This document shows positions 33,888 through 41,596 of a DNA stretch of 64,000 nucleotides, in pieces (within the stretch, counting starts at the first letter, position 1; every line of letters begins with the position of its first letter). The stretch is from positions 1 through 64,000 of the forward strand of contig NZ_BBZF01000022.1 of the NCBI RefSeq assembly GCF_020884795.1, written 5' to 3'. The notes below the pieces were generated by a model, which had not been told where the DNA came from, made no database searches, and worked only from the letters and a program-made list of their open reading frames with translations. The stretch is from Micromonospora okii. GTDB lineage: Bacteria; Actinomycetota; Actinomycetes; Mycobacteriales; Micromonosporaceae. The position numbers and the translations under genes are program-made.

Positions 33888-35090
33888 TCAGCCCACCCCG
33901 AGGGTGACGGCGAGTTCAACGATCCTGGTCGGGGTGCGGGGGTCGCGGGCGAGGTGGGCGAGCAAATCCCGGGCGGCGGGCCGCTGCCGGATTTCGGCGG
34001 GTGCGATGCGGTCGACGTCGATGAGGAGCCGGCCGGCGTTGATCGGGTCGTCTGCGTGGAGGTGGGCGCGGGCGGTGTCGAGCAGGTGCGCGGCGCGGTG
34101 TTCGGTGGGCAGCCACCGCCAGCCGTCGCGCCGGACGGCCGCTTCGTGTCGGGTCACCGCTTCTCGGGTGTCGCCGAGTTCGACGGCTGCGGCGGCGCGG
34201 GCCAGGTCGACGGCGGTGGGTCCGAACGCGGTGCGGTGGTGGTCGTGGCCGTCGTCGACGCGGGCGGCCAGGGTCGCGGCCTCGTCGAGCAGGTCGGTGG
34301 CGGCGCGGGCGTCGCCGTGGGCGGCGGCGGCCAGGGCCGCCTGGACGAGCAGCGTTCCGCACAGGGATAGCTCCGGGGGCAGGCCGAACTCGACCACGGG
34401 CGGGGCGATCCGGTACGCGGCGGCGAGCATCACCGACGTGGCCGCCCGCGCCTGCCCACGGGCGCGGAGCACCTGACCGAGTTGCACCGCTGCGGCGGCC
34501 ACCATGCTCCGGTCGCCGGTGGCGGCGTTCATGGCCCGGTCTGCGGCCAGCCACGCCAGGTCCGGGTCGCCGAGCTTCACCAGCAGGGCGGCGGTGACCC
34601 GGTACGCCTCCACCAGCGGCACCCGACCCGCTTCCGGGTCGCCGACGTGGGCGCGTTCGACGTCGGCCAGCAGGTGCGGCAACAGGTCGGCCAGTTGGGG
34701 ATAGCGGGCGTGCTGGAAGGTCGTCCAGGCGTGCGCGACCTGCCGGGCCATCTGGTCGGCCGGCAGCACCGGCCGGCGGGCGGTCGGCCTGTCGAGGGGG
34801 ACCTCGTAGCGGGACAGGGCGGCCCGGAGCTGTTCGACGCCCTGGCCGTGTGCGCTCGTCTCGGCGGGCTGGGCGTCCCGGGCGAGCAGGACCGCCGTGT
34901 CGATGCGCAGGACGGCGGCGATCTTGTGCAACGTCGTCACCTTGTCCAGGGTCCGCACGCCCCGCTCGACCTTGTCCACCCAGCTCTTCGACTTGCCCAA
35001 CCGGTCGGCGAACACCTGCTGCGACAACTTCCGCCGCCCCCGCCAGTACGCCACCCGCCGGCCGACCGGCAGCAGGTCACCGCTGTCCAC
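33888..35090 (-). CDS. XRE-family regulator with TPR-like C-terminus
   Basis: A 400-residue protein. The N-terminal helix-turn-helix (about residues 10-65, LSQQVFADRLGKSKSWVDKVERG) is followed by an all-helical tetratricopeptide-like region up to the C-terminus, as in actinomycete XRE-TPR regulators that may sense peptides. It overlaps the small upstream gene by 14 bases and is followed by the Cys-containing small gene. It faces away from a second XRE-TPR gene at 35432. Confidence 0.85.
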   Translation of the reverse strand: MDSGDLLPVGRRVAYWRGRRKLSQQVFADRLGKSKSWVDKVERGVRTLDKVTTLHKIAAVLRIDTAVLLARDAQPAETSAHGQGVEQLRAALSRYEVPLDRPTARRPVLPADQMARQVAHAWTTFQHARYPQLADLLPHLLADVERAHVGDPEAGRVPLVEAYRVTAALLVKLGDPDLAWLAADRAMNAATGDRSMVAAAAVQLGQVLRARGQARAATSVMLAAAYRIAPPVVEFGLPPELSLCGTLLVQAALAAAAHGDARAATDLLDEAATLAARVDDGHDHHRTAFGPTAVDLARAAAAVELGDTREAVTRHEAAVRRDGWRWLPTEHRAAHLLDTARAHLHADDPINAGRLLIDVDRIAPAEIRQRPAARDLLAHLARDPRTPTRIVELAVTLGVG

Positions 35091-35241
35091 GCCGCCACCG
35101 CCGGTCCGGTATCGCCCGTGTCGTCTCCTCCGCCGGTATCCGCTCCGCCTCGGCCAACGCCAGGATGCGCTGCCTCGCGGCTTCCCGTTCCGCCTCCTGG
35201 ATCTGCTCGCCCCGACTCTTGGCCGGCTCGTCGTCGCTCAT
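35077..35241 (-). CDS. small charged hypothetical protein
   Basis: A 54-residue, highly charged, probably helical protein (SRGEQIQEAEREAARQ). The ATG has GGAGG five bases upstream, a strong translational signal, and its end overlaps the XRE gene by 14 bases. An in-frame start at 35292 is possible but lacks a site. No family is recognised. It probably is the first gene of the regulator operon. Confidence 0.65.
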   Translation of the reverse strand: MSDDEPAKSRGEQIQEAEREAARQRILALAEAERIPAEETTRAIPDRRWRRGQR

Positions 35242-35431
35242 CGCTGCCTCCGTCGTAGGGGCGCGGCGGCGTGCTCGGGGAAGGATCGACACCGCCGCGC
35301 CCGGCTGGCGGCACGACCAGAACTCACGTCCCGCACGAGCCGCGCTGGCCGCGCCTGGGCTCTACTCTTGTGACCAGACGACTACGGTCGGAAGCACCTC
35401 GATGCTTTCAAGAGCTTTCACCAGGGGATCG

Positions 35432-36511
35432 ATGGATGACCTCGGCGCACAACTGAGGCACGCTCGTATCGAGGCGGACGTGACGCTCGCCTCCATCGCG
35501 GCCCGCACCTGCTACTCGGCCTCGCACCTGAGCAACGTCGAAGCGGGACGCCGGACCGCGACGCCGGACATCGTGCTCGCCTACGCGCGAGCGTTGGGAG
35601 ACGCGGACGTGAGACGCAGAGACCTCCTCGCCGCCGCCACCATCGGCCCGATCGCCGCCAACGAACTCATCCGATCCGGCTTCACCGCCGCCCTGGCCGG
35701 GCAGCGAGACAGCGAGGACCGTTGGCGAGACCGGGTCGACCAGTACGGCCGCGACTACATGGACATCGGGGCCGAGTCCCTTCAGAACCGTCTCGCCGGT
35801 GACCTCGTCGTCATGCAACAACAACTCGACACCCCCACGATGTGGGCCACCGCCGCCCGCGCACTCACCACCTACGGAAAGACCACCAAAGACCCCACCG
35901 AGGCCATCGCCTGGTACGACACCGCCCGAATCGCCGCCGACCGCTCCGACGACCTGGCCGTCCGAGTCTGGGTACGCGGCCGCGCCGCCATCGCCCTCGC
36001 CTACGAGGGCGCCGCACCCACCGTCGCCCAGCGATACGCAGACCAGGCACTCGCTCTATCCGACCGCCCCTCACTGGGCCGCCTCCAAGCGCTGATGGCC
36101 CGCGCACACGTCGCCGCCGGACGCGGCGACACCGCCGCAGCCGTCGCCGCCGACCAGGATGCACGACGAGTCTTCGACCTCACCGGCTCACCGGACGACG
36201 AAATCTCCGACGCCGCCGTACCCGCCTGGCGCATGGCCACCTTCCGATCCATGCTCTACGCCCGACTCGGCATGACCGGCCCCGGCGAGCAGGCCCAGAC
36301 AGATGCCGACCGGCTCCGACCCGCATCGCTGACCCGATTCGCCACCCACATCGAACTACACCGCGCACTCATGATGACCAAAGCCGGCGACCGCCCCGGA
36401 GGACTCAAGCACGCCCGACGAGCATGGGCAGCCCTCCCGGCAGACCGCCGCTCACAGACCCTCAGCCTCGTACTACGAGAAGTCGAACGAGCAGCACGTC
36501 GATCCAACTGA
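35432..36511 (+). CDS. second XRE-family regulator with TPR-like C-terminus
   Basis: About 359 residues. The helix-turn-helix is at residues 3-60 (DVTLASIAARTCYSASHLSN), followed by a helical repeat region. The ATG at 35432 has AGGGG four bases upstream; an ATG at 35402 would add ten residues. Codon use in the second half is unlike the neighbours, with many A-ending codons (CGA, CCA, GCA), which suggests foreign origin. It diverges from the other XRE operon, so the two may cross-regulate. Confidence 0.85.
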   Translation: MDDLGAQLRHARIEADVTLASIAARTCYSASHLSNVEAGRRTATPDIVLAYARALGDADVRRRDLLAAATIGPIAANELIRSGFTAALAGQRDSEDRWRDRVDQYGRDYMDIGAESLQNRLAGDLVVMQQQLDTPTMWATAARALTTYGKTTKDPTEAIAWYDTARIAADRSDDLAVRVWVRGRAAIALAYEGAAPTVAQRYADQALALSDRPSLGRLQALMARAHVAAGRGDTAAAVAADQDARRVFDLTGSPDDEISDAAVPAWRMATFRSMLYARLGMTGPGEQAQTDADRLRPASLTRFATHIELHRALMMTKAGDRPGGLKHARRAWAALPADRRSQTLSLVLREVERAARRSN

Positions 36512-36557
36512 CGTGCCAGGAACATCGACGCTTTGCTTAGAGGCCGCGCGGATGGGT

Positions 36558-36574
36558 GCTTCACGACGTGAAGC
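36558..36574. terminator. hairpin after the second XRE gene
   Basis: GCTTCAC-GAC-GTGAAGC is a perfect seven-base-pair stem 47 bases past the stop codon, followed by a weaker TTCCG/CGGAA stem. It probably ends the regulator transcript before the exporter promoter. Confidence 0.45.
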
Positions 36575-36639
36575 TTTCCGTGTCCGGAAGTTCTGGCGAA
36601 CGGGCCTACGAGTGAAGACATGAGACGGTAGGCAGGTGC

Positions 36640-36669
36640 CTGACCCGGGTGCCCCCTCCCTGGTAGCGT
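36640..36669 (+). promoter_or_regulatory. predicted promoter for a leaderless leader-peptide transcript
   Basis: CTGACC (36640-36645) and TAGCGT (36664-36669) are 18 bases apart. The predicted transcription start, about seven bases after the -10, coincides with the ATG at 36677, so translation would begin at or next to the 5' end. Confidence 0.5.
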
Positions 36670-36676
36670 TTACGGC

Positions 36677-36733
36677 ATGTCTGCTGCCTCGTGCGCGGCC
36701 GCTTGTGCCGCAGTGACCAGGACGTCCCGCTAG
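36677..36733 (+). CDS. 18-residue leader peptide upstream of the drug exporter
   Basis: A short frame encoding MSAASCAAACAAVTRTSR and a TAG stop, beginning at the predicted transcription start and lying 108 bases before the exporter gene. The peptide is made of Ala, Ser and Cys with no obvious protein function. Its stop codon lies within the first of several mutually exclusive hairpins. This matches the general design of leader peptides that sense ribosome stalling by antibiotics. It is a prediction from layout only. Confidence 0.5.
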   Translation: MSAASCAAACAAVTRTSR

Positions 36734-36827
36734 CGGCGGGGCGTTCGACTCACACTTTCCTGGACGTCCAGCCGCTTCGTGATCAGACCGGAGCGGCACG
36801 TTCGTGCTGCTCAGAGCTTCTTCTGAG
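36720..36827 (+). promoter_or_regulatory. candidate attenuator with alternative RNA structures
   Basis: Pairings seen: 36721-36730 with 36736-36745; two self-complementary copies of GGACGTCC (36720-36727 and 36762-36769) that can pair with each other or fold alone; 36791-36799 with 36804-36812; and 36810-36815 with 36822-36827, which excludes the previous one. A ribosome held on the leader peptide would melt the first pairings and shift the rest. GGAG (36832-36835) and the exporter ATG follow. Confidence 0.5.
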
Positions 36828-36841
36828 CGACGGAGTACCTG

Positions 36842-38266
36842 ATGCTTCCAGGCATCCTTTTGTCACGCGGGCACAGCCCGTCCCCGGTACGCGCATGGCT
36901 GGTCCTGTGCGCGATGTCCATGCTGCAGTTCTTCATCGCGGTCGACGTGACCGTGGTCAACATCGCCCTGCCCTCGATCGGCGCTGACTTCGGCGTCGAC
37001 GGGCACACGCTGACCTGGGTCGTGGTCGGGTACACGGTCACCGGCGGCGGGGTGCTGATGCTCGGTGGCCGGCTGGGCGACCTGCTCGGGCGGCGGCGCG
37101 TGCTGCTGCTCGGCACCGGCCTGTTCGGTGCCGCGTCCCTGCTGGCGGGTCTGGCCCCGACGTTCGCGCTGCTGGTGGCCGCGCGCCTGCTGCAGGGCGC
37201 CGGTGAGGCCGTCGCGCTGCCTGCCGCGATGGCCACCATTGTCCTGATGTTCCCCGAAGGCCCGCGCCGGTCGCGGGCCCTGAGCGTGTGGGCGGCGGTG
37301 GCCAGCTGCGGTCTCGTACTCGGTTTCGTCCTGTCCGGAATCATCACCGACTATCTGGGGTGGCAGTGGATCTTCCTGGTTTCGGTCCCGTTCATCGTGG
37401 TCGTGTTGCTGGCGGCCGTCTTCCTGGTCGAGGGTGACCGGCCCGTGGCCCAGAACGCCCCCTCGACTGACCTGCCCGGCGCACTGCTGCTGACCGCCTG
37501 CCCGCTGTTGTTCACCTTCGGCGTGATCGAGGCCGGTGAACCCGGAACACCCGCCTGGGTGGTCCCGGGGGCGTTGGCCGGGGCGGTGGCGGCCGGGGCC
37601 GGCTTCGTGAGTGTCGAGGCACGCTCGCGCAACCCGCTGCTGCCGCTGCGCTTCTTTGCCAACCGCGTGCGGGTGGCGGCCAACCTGGTCACCATGTTGC
37701 TGAGTGGCGCGTTGTCGACCTCGTTCCTGCTGTTCACCTTCTACCTGCAGGATCGGCTGGGTATCGGCCCGCTGGGTGCGGGCCTGACGATGCTGCCTCT
37801 GGCGGTCTCGTTGATCGTGTTCTCCATGCTCGTGCCGCGTTTGCTGGACCGCTGGGGGGCACGTGCGTGTGTGCTTGCCGGCCTCGGGTTCACCGCGGCC
37901 GCGATGGCCGTGATCGCGCTTGTCTCGGCCTCACGGGCAGGCGGGATGGTGATGGTTCCGGCCATGTTCCTGATCGCGGCCGGGATGGGTTTCGGCCTCG
38001 TGGGACTGCAGTACATCGCGGTCAGCGGCGTCAAAGAGGACGACGCCGGGATCGCCTCCGGCGTCCAGCGCGCGGCCGACCAACTGGGCGGTGCCACCGG
38101 GGTGGCGGTCTGCGTCGGGATCGGGTTCGCTCCGACCCTGCACTCTCTCGATCCGTTCCTGGTCGCCACCCTGCTGGCCTCCCTGGGGCTCGTGACCGGC
38201 GCGGTCGTGGCCTGGCGCACGCCTGCGGCGGCCCCCGCCGCGAATCTGCGGGAACAGGCCGGTTGA
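36842..38266 (+). CDS. MFS transporter, DHA2 family drug exporter
   Basis: A 474-residue membrane protein with about 14 hydrophobic segments. Motif C-like and antiporter features are visible (DVTVVNIALPSIGADF, the LGGRLGDLLGRRRVLLLG motif A, GAGEAVALPAAMATI). The family (EmrB/QacA, 14-TMS) exports antibiotics and dyes with proton antiport. A long leader with a short peptide and hairpins precedes it, suggesting drug-inducible expression. GGAG lies six bases before the ATG. It ends at a long hairpin shared with the opposing prfH gene. Confidence 0.92.
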   Translation: MLPGILLSRGHSPSPVRAWLVLCAMSMLQFFIAVDVTVVNIALPSIGADFGVDGHTLTWVVVGYTVTGGGVLMLGGRLGDLLGRRRVLLLGTGLFGAASLLAGLAPTFALLVAARLLQGAGEAVALPAAMATIVLMFPEGPRRSRALSVWAAVASCGLVLGFVLSGIITDYLGWQWIFLVSVPFIVVVLLAAVFLVEGDRPVAQNAPSTDLPGALLLTACPLLFTFGVIEAGEPGTPAWVVPGALAGAVAAGAGFVSVEARSRNPLLPLRFFANRVRVAANLVTMLLSGALSTSFLLFTFYLQDRLGIGPLGAGLTMLPLAVSLIVFSMLVPRLLDRWGARACVLAGLGFTAAAMAVIALVSASRAGGMVMVPAMFLIAAGMGFGLVGLQYIAVSGVKEDDAGIASGVQRAADQLGGATGVAVCVGIGFAPTLHSLDPFLVATLLASLGLVTGAVVAWRTPAAAPAANLREQAG

Positions 38267-38273
38267 CCGTCGT

Positions 38274-38323
38274 CCCGCCGGGTTGCGCCGCCCCGACTGT
38301 CGAGGGTGGCGTTCCCCGGCGGG
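38274..38323. terminator. long hairpin between convergent genes
   Basis: Outer arms CCCGCCGGG (38274-38282) and CCCGGCGGG (38315-38323) pair perfectly; inner arms 38286-38293 and 38304-38311 pair with one G-U. It starts eight bases after the exporter stop. Confidence 0.6.
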
Positions 38324-38414
38324 TGGGCGGTGGTCTGCTCCCTCTCGCGGACGCCGCTCCTACCGGTCAGCCCTTGCCTGGCTCGTACCAATTCCGAAAC
38401 CGGAGTAGCCGACA

Positions 38415-39023
38415 TCAGGGGCGTTCGATGCGCGTGGGGTCGCCCCGTACGAGCCCGTCGTGTACGCGCCACCGGTCGGCCGTGAGCGCGTCCCTGGCCG
38501 CCTCGTCGCGCCGCTCGACGCGCTCCCGCAGCAACTCCACCGCGATGCGCCGGTTGAGGCTGAGCTTCCGCTCGGTGTCGACCACGACGACCATCCCCGT
38601 GGGACGGTGGGTGGCGCGTACCGCCGTGCTGGCCTTGTTGCGGTGCTGCCCGCCGGGGCCGCCGGTACGGCAGGCGACGACGTCGACGTCCGCCTCGGCG
38701 AAGCCGGTGCGCGCGGCGTCGACCTGGCACGGCTGCGCGGTGACGTACCAGTTCTTCCGGCCGCAGCCCGCCCGGTAGGGGCTGGGGGCTTGCCAGCAGA
38801 GGGTCCCGGTCCACGAGTCGGCGAACGCCTCGGCGTCGCCGCCGTCGATCTGCAGCAGGACCGACCGGTAGGTGCCGGGCCGCTCGCCGGGCACGGCGTC
38901 GACCCGACCGGTCGTTAGCCCGCGCCGGGCCGCGTCGGCCTCCAGCCGACGCAGCAGCCGGGCCAGGGCCCACGCGCACTCCTGCGGGCCGCGCCCGGCC
39001 GACAGGAGCAGGTGTGCGCTCAC
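38415..39023 (-). CDS. prfH: peptide chain release factor H-like protein
   Basis: A 202-residue class I release-factor homologue with the GGQ motif (RTGGPGGQHRNKASTAV) but no stop-codon-recognition domain, as in PrfH. The catalytic GGQ loop hydrolyses peptidyl-tRNA on the ribosome. PrfH is known to be paired with a specialised RtcB and, in E. coli, to help rescue ribosomes nicked in the 16S decoding centre. Here its GTG overlaps the rtcB stop (GTGA), so the pair is coupled. Confidence 0.9.
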   Translation of the reverse strand: MSAHLLLSAGRGPQECAWALARLLRRLEADAARRGLTTGRVDAVPGERPGTYRSVLLQIDGGDAEAFADSWTGTLCWQAPSPYRAGCGRKNWYVTAQPCQVDAARTGFAEADVDVVACRTGGPGGQHRNKASTAVRATHRPTGMVVVVDTERKLSLNRRIAVELLRERVERRDEAARDALTADRWRVHDGLVRGDPTRIERP

Positions 39024-40183
39024 CGCCCGCCCCGATCCCGTCGGCCGCGTCCCGTGCCGGGCCCGACGTCGGGCGTCTTGTACGTGACCAGGGGGACCGT
39101 GGTGGCGACCGGCGTGGCCAACCCATGGTCGACGAGGTCGGTGATCACCTGCTCGATGCGCTTGTATGCCGTCGGCGCCTCCTCGAAGAGCAGTTGCCGG
39201 TCGCCGCAGACCACCCGCGACCCGAGCGGGGTCCGGCGCAGCTCCTCGACGGTGTGCTTGGCCCGGCCCCGGCGCAGGGCGTCGGCGCGCGACATCTTGC
39301 GGCCCGCGCCGTGCGCCACCGAGTGGTTGGCCTCCGCCCCGGCGTGGGCGGCGACGAGGTAGGACGGGGTGCCCCGGGTGCCGGCGACGAGCACGTCGCG
39401 GCCGTCGCCCGGGGCGGCGCCCTTGCGGTGCAGGTAGCCGCCGTCGCGGACCTCGACCAGGTTGTGGCACTGGTCGACGATCGGCGCGGTCGGCTCGGCG
39501 CCCAGGGCGTGGGCGACCCGGGCGGCCAGCAGCCGCCGGTTGAGCGACCCCCAGCGGACGGCCTCGTCGTGCATCGCCAGGTAGGCGGCGGGATCGGGGG
39601 CCGGGCCCGCGCCGTGCCGCTCGGTGTGCGCCCGCAGGATCCGCTCGCCGAGGCCCCGGGAGCCGCTGTGCACGACGAGGACGAGATCCCCGGCGGCGAG
39701 CCCCAGCCGGCCCGCGTGGTCCGGTTCGAGGACGGCCCCGACCCGCGCCAGCTCGACGAAGTGGTTGCCCCGGCCGACCGTACCGAGGCCCTCGGTGTGG
39801 CCGGCGGGGACGTCGCCGGTCAGGACGGCCCAGGCGGGGTCGTCGGCGTCCCGCTCCGGGTTGAGCGGGCGGTCGAGGTCGGGGAAGCGGGCGGCGAGCC
39901 GCTCGGGTACGGCGCGCTTGAGCCTGATGGGGAACACGGCGATGCCGCAGCCGATGTCGGAGCCGACCAGGAACGGGTACAGCACCGTCGACGCCATGGC
40001 GGCACCGATCGGGGCGCCCTTGCCCGGGTGCAGGTCGGGCATGGCGGCGACGTGGGTCATGCCGTCGAGGGCGGCCACCTGGTGGCACTGGTCGACGGCG
40101 GCGGACTCGATCCAACTCGTGGGGGAGGCGAAGACGGTGACGGTGGCCGGGGCGGACGACGGCACGGAAGGCTGCTGGGACAA
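39020..40183 (-). CDS. rtcB: RtcB family RNA ligase paired with PrfH
   Basis: A 387-residue 3'-phosphate RNA ligase. The manganese ligands and the guanylated histidine region are present: DLHPGKGAPIG, GSDIGCGIAV, GRGNHFVEL, HSGSRGLG and SVAHGAGRKMSR. It would rejoin RNA with 2',3'-cyclic phosphate or 3'-phosphate ends using GTP. The downstream prfH gene marks it as the ribosome-repair subtype. I favour the TTG at 40183, preceded by AAGAGAG; the GTG at 40210 has no site. Confidence 0.9.
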   Translation of the reverse strand: MSQQPSVPSSAPATVTVFASPTSWIESAAVDQCHQVAALDGMTHVAAMPDLHPGKGAPIGAAMASTVLYPFLVGSDIGCGIAVFPIRLKRAVPERLAARFPDLDRPLNPERDADDPAWAVLTGDVPAGHTEGLGTVGRGNHFVELARVGAVLEPDHAGRLGLAAGDLVLVVHSGSRGLGERILRAHTERHGAGPAPDPAAYLAMHDEAVRWGSLNRRLLAARVAHALGAEPTAPIVDQCHNLVEVRDGGYLHRKGAAPGDGRDVLVAGTRGTPSYLVAAHAGAEANHSVAHGAGRKMSRADALRRGRAKHTVEELRRTPLGSRVVCGDRQLLFEEAPTAYKRIEQVITDLVDHGLATPVATTVPLVTYKTPDVGPGTGRGRRDRGGR

Positions 40184-40362
40184 CGACGCTCTCTTGGGGT
40201 GAGGAGGCACGGGCGGCCGGCGGCACGCGTGGGTGCCGTGGGCGCGGGGGCAACGGGGCGGTCCGTCAGAACGTCATGGCCGCCACGATGTCGGAGCCGG
40301 CCGTCGCGCGGCAACCCGTTTTCCGCCGCGCGCCGGCCCCACGCCCGCTCCCGGGCGGGGAC

Positions 40363-40557
40363 CTACCGCGCCCCGTCGCGGGTCAGCACGAACACGAACG
40401 GCCGGGCGGCCCCGTGCAGGTCCATGACCCCGAAGAGCGTGCGGGCGTCGACCCGGCGGAACACGTTGTGGATGGGGAGCCGGTCGTAGAGCATCGCCGC
40501 CGACACCAAGGCGAGGGCCGTGGCCAGGTCGCCCGGGGCCGGCAGGACGGCTGCCGC
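40363..40557 (-). pseudogene. C-terminal remnant of a DUF4334 (GXWXG) protein
   Basis: About 64 codons ending in TAG. The segment VSAAMLYDRLPIHNVFRRVD followed by LFGVMDLHGAARPFVF resembles the last part of DUF4334 proteins (usual length about 180 residues). No N-terminal part is found; upstream sequence in all frames changes character. It is taken as a truncated gene lying next to a transposase trace. Family recognition is from memory of the C-terminal pattern. Confidence 0.45.
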
Positions 40558-40582
40558 AGGGGGTCCGCCGCACCCGACATGA

Positions 40583-40663
40583 TGGCAGCTCCGTGACCGC
40601 GTGGTCGCCCGGCCGCACGGGTAGGAGCGCGAGGAACTGGTCGCGGATCGGGTCGAGAATGCA
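40583..40663 (-). pseudogene. trace of an IS5-type transposase N-terminus
   Basis: The short segment LDPIRDQFLALLPVRPGDH looks like the beginning of actinomycete IS5-family transposases. The downstream homology is lost after about 27 codons. No terminal inverted repeats or complete transposase are visible. It may explain the truncation of the neighbouring DUF4334 gene. Confidence 0.35.
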
Positions 40664-40751
40664 TGATGGGACGGCAGGCACGGATCCCCCGGTGTTCGTG
40701 AAGCGTAGAGAACTCCATGATCGGGGGAACCGTGCATGCCCTGCTGCCAGC

Positions 40752-41424
40752 ACCTACTGGCGGACACTCGTACAGTCGCGCGGAGGGCGAAGCGCCAGGC
40801 CGAGATTCCGGCACCGGTGCGAGGGATGGGGTCAGGATGTTCGGCAGGATGTGGGTCAGGATGGTCGGTTCGCAGAAGAACCTCGACGATCTGATGGTAC
40901 AGCTCAGGCCCGACCTGAGTCGGGAATCGCTCGGCGTCGGGCCCGACTTCCCGGGCGTCGCCCCGAACCCGCTCCTGAGCAGTGATGCACGGAAGCGCAA
41001 TGCGGAACTGCGTATGGGGGCGCTTGCGCTCGGCGTTCTCGTCGACTGGCGGGAGGTCAACAGCAACCCGCGCGTGGTCCTGATGTTCGACGTGGAGACC
41101 GTCGGCGGCATCTCGTTCCGCGGTATCGCAGACGAAGACCTCACGATCACCGAGCTCACCCGACTCGCCCCAGGGCAGACGCTGCCTGTGCGCTACCGGC
41201 CGGCCGTCATGGACCACTACGTCGCCCTTGCCCGGGATGCGGACCCCGCCCACGTGCAGCGGCTCTCCGAGGAGATCGCGAGCCGCAAGCGGACCTGACC
41301 CGAAGCCGTTGGCCGGATCCCTGCACCGTCATCACGGTCCGCTGCCTGATTCGACACGCCTGGACCCTCTACCGCTGGAACACCCGCCCTCGAAACCCAC
41401 GCATCCGATGACCTACTGGCGGAC
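40752..41424. repeat. 14-bp direct repeats bracketing a hypothetical gene
   Basis: ACCTACTGGCGGAC occurs at 40752-40765 and again at 41411-41424, 659 bases apart, on either side of the hypothetical gene at 40837. Fourteen identical bases at this distance are unlikely by chance and suggest a duplication, insertion scar or excisable segment. Confidence 0.5.
40837..41298 (+). CDS. hypothetical protein, 153 residues
   Basis: A soluble protein with no signal peptide. In-frame ATGs at 40837, 40849 and 40861 each follow an AGG, so the exact start is uncertain. The C-terminal half (VLVDWREVNSNPRVVLMFDV, LPVRYRPAVMDHYVALARDA) looks like a small beta-rich domain found in short actinomycete proteins of unknown role. 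Base composition is less GC-extreme than the neighbours. It lies between two 14-bp direct repeats. Confidence 0.6.
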   Translation: MFGRMWVRMVGSQKNLDDLMVQLRPDLSRESLGVGPDFPGVAPNPLLSSDARKRNAELRMGALALGVLVDWREVNSNPRVVLMFDVETVGGISFRGIADEDLTITELTRLAPGQTLPVRYRPAVMDHYVALARDADPAHVQRLSEEIASRKRT

Positions 41425-41465
41425 GCCCTAAGCATCCGCGCGGGGATCGGGATAGCGCCGGGAAA

Positions 41466-41483
41466 GGCGCGAAAATTCGCGCC
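41466..41483. promoter_or_regulatory. 18-bp inverted repeat upstream of the FAD/oxoamine-synthase operon
   Basis: GGCGCGAA-AA-TTCGCGCC has perfect eight-base arms and lies 114 bases before the first gene of the operon, in an AT-richer stretch (GTAAAAATTCCTACC follows). Candidate regulator site; too symmetric and short-looped for a terminator. Confidence 0.5.
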
Positions 41484-41596
41484 GTAAAAATTCCTACCTT
41501 CGACGGAACACGTTCGTCCACTGTGTACTTTGACGGTCTGTTCCCGCCCGGTCGCACGGCCGGCGGGACGCTCCAACTTCGTCGAAGGAACCGCCA

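Noticed and set aside
38415..39023. Considered a truncated RF1/RF2 pseudogene because the stop-codon-recognition domain is missing.
   Set aside because: That absence is normal for PrfH, the GGQ loop is intact and the gene is coupled to rtcB.
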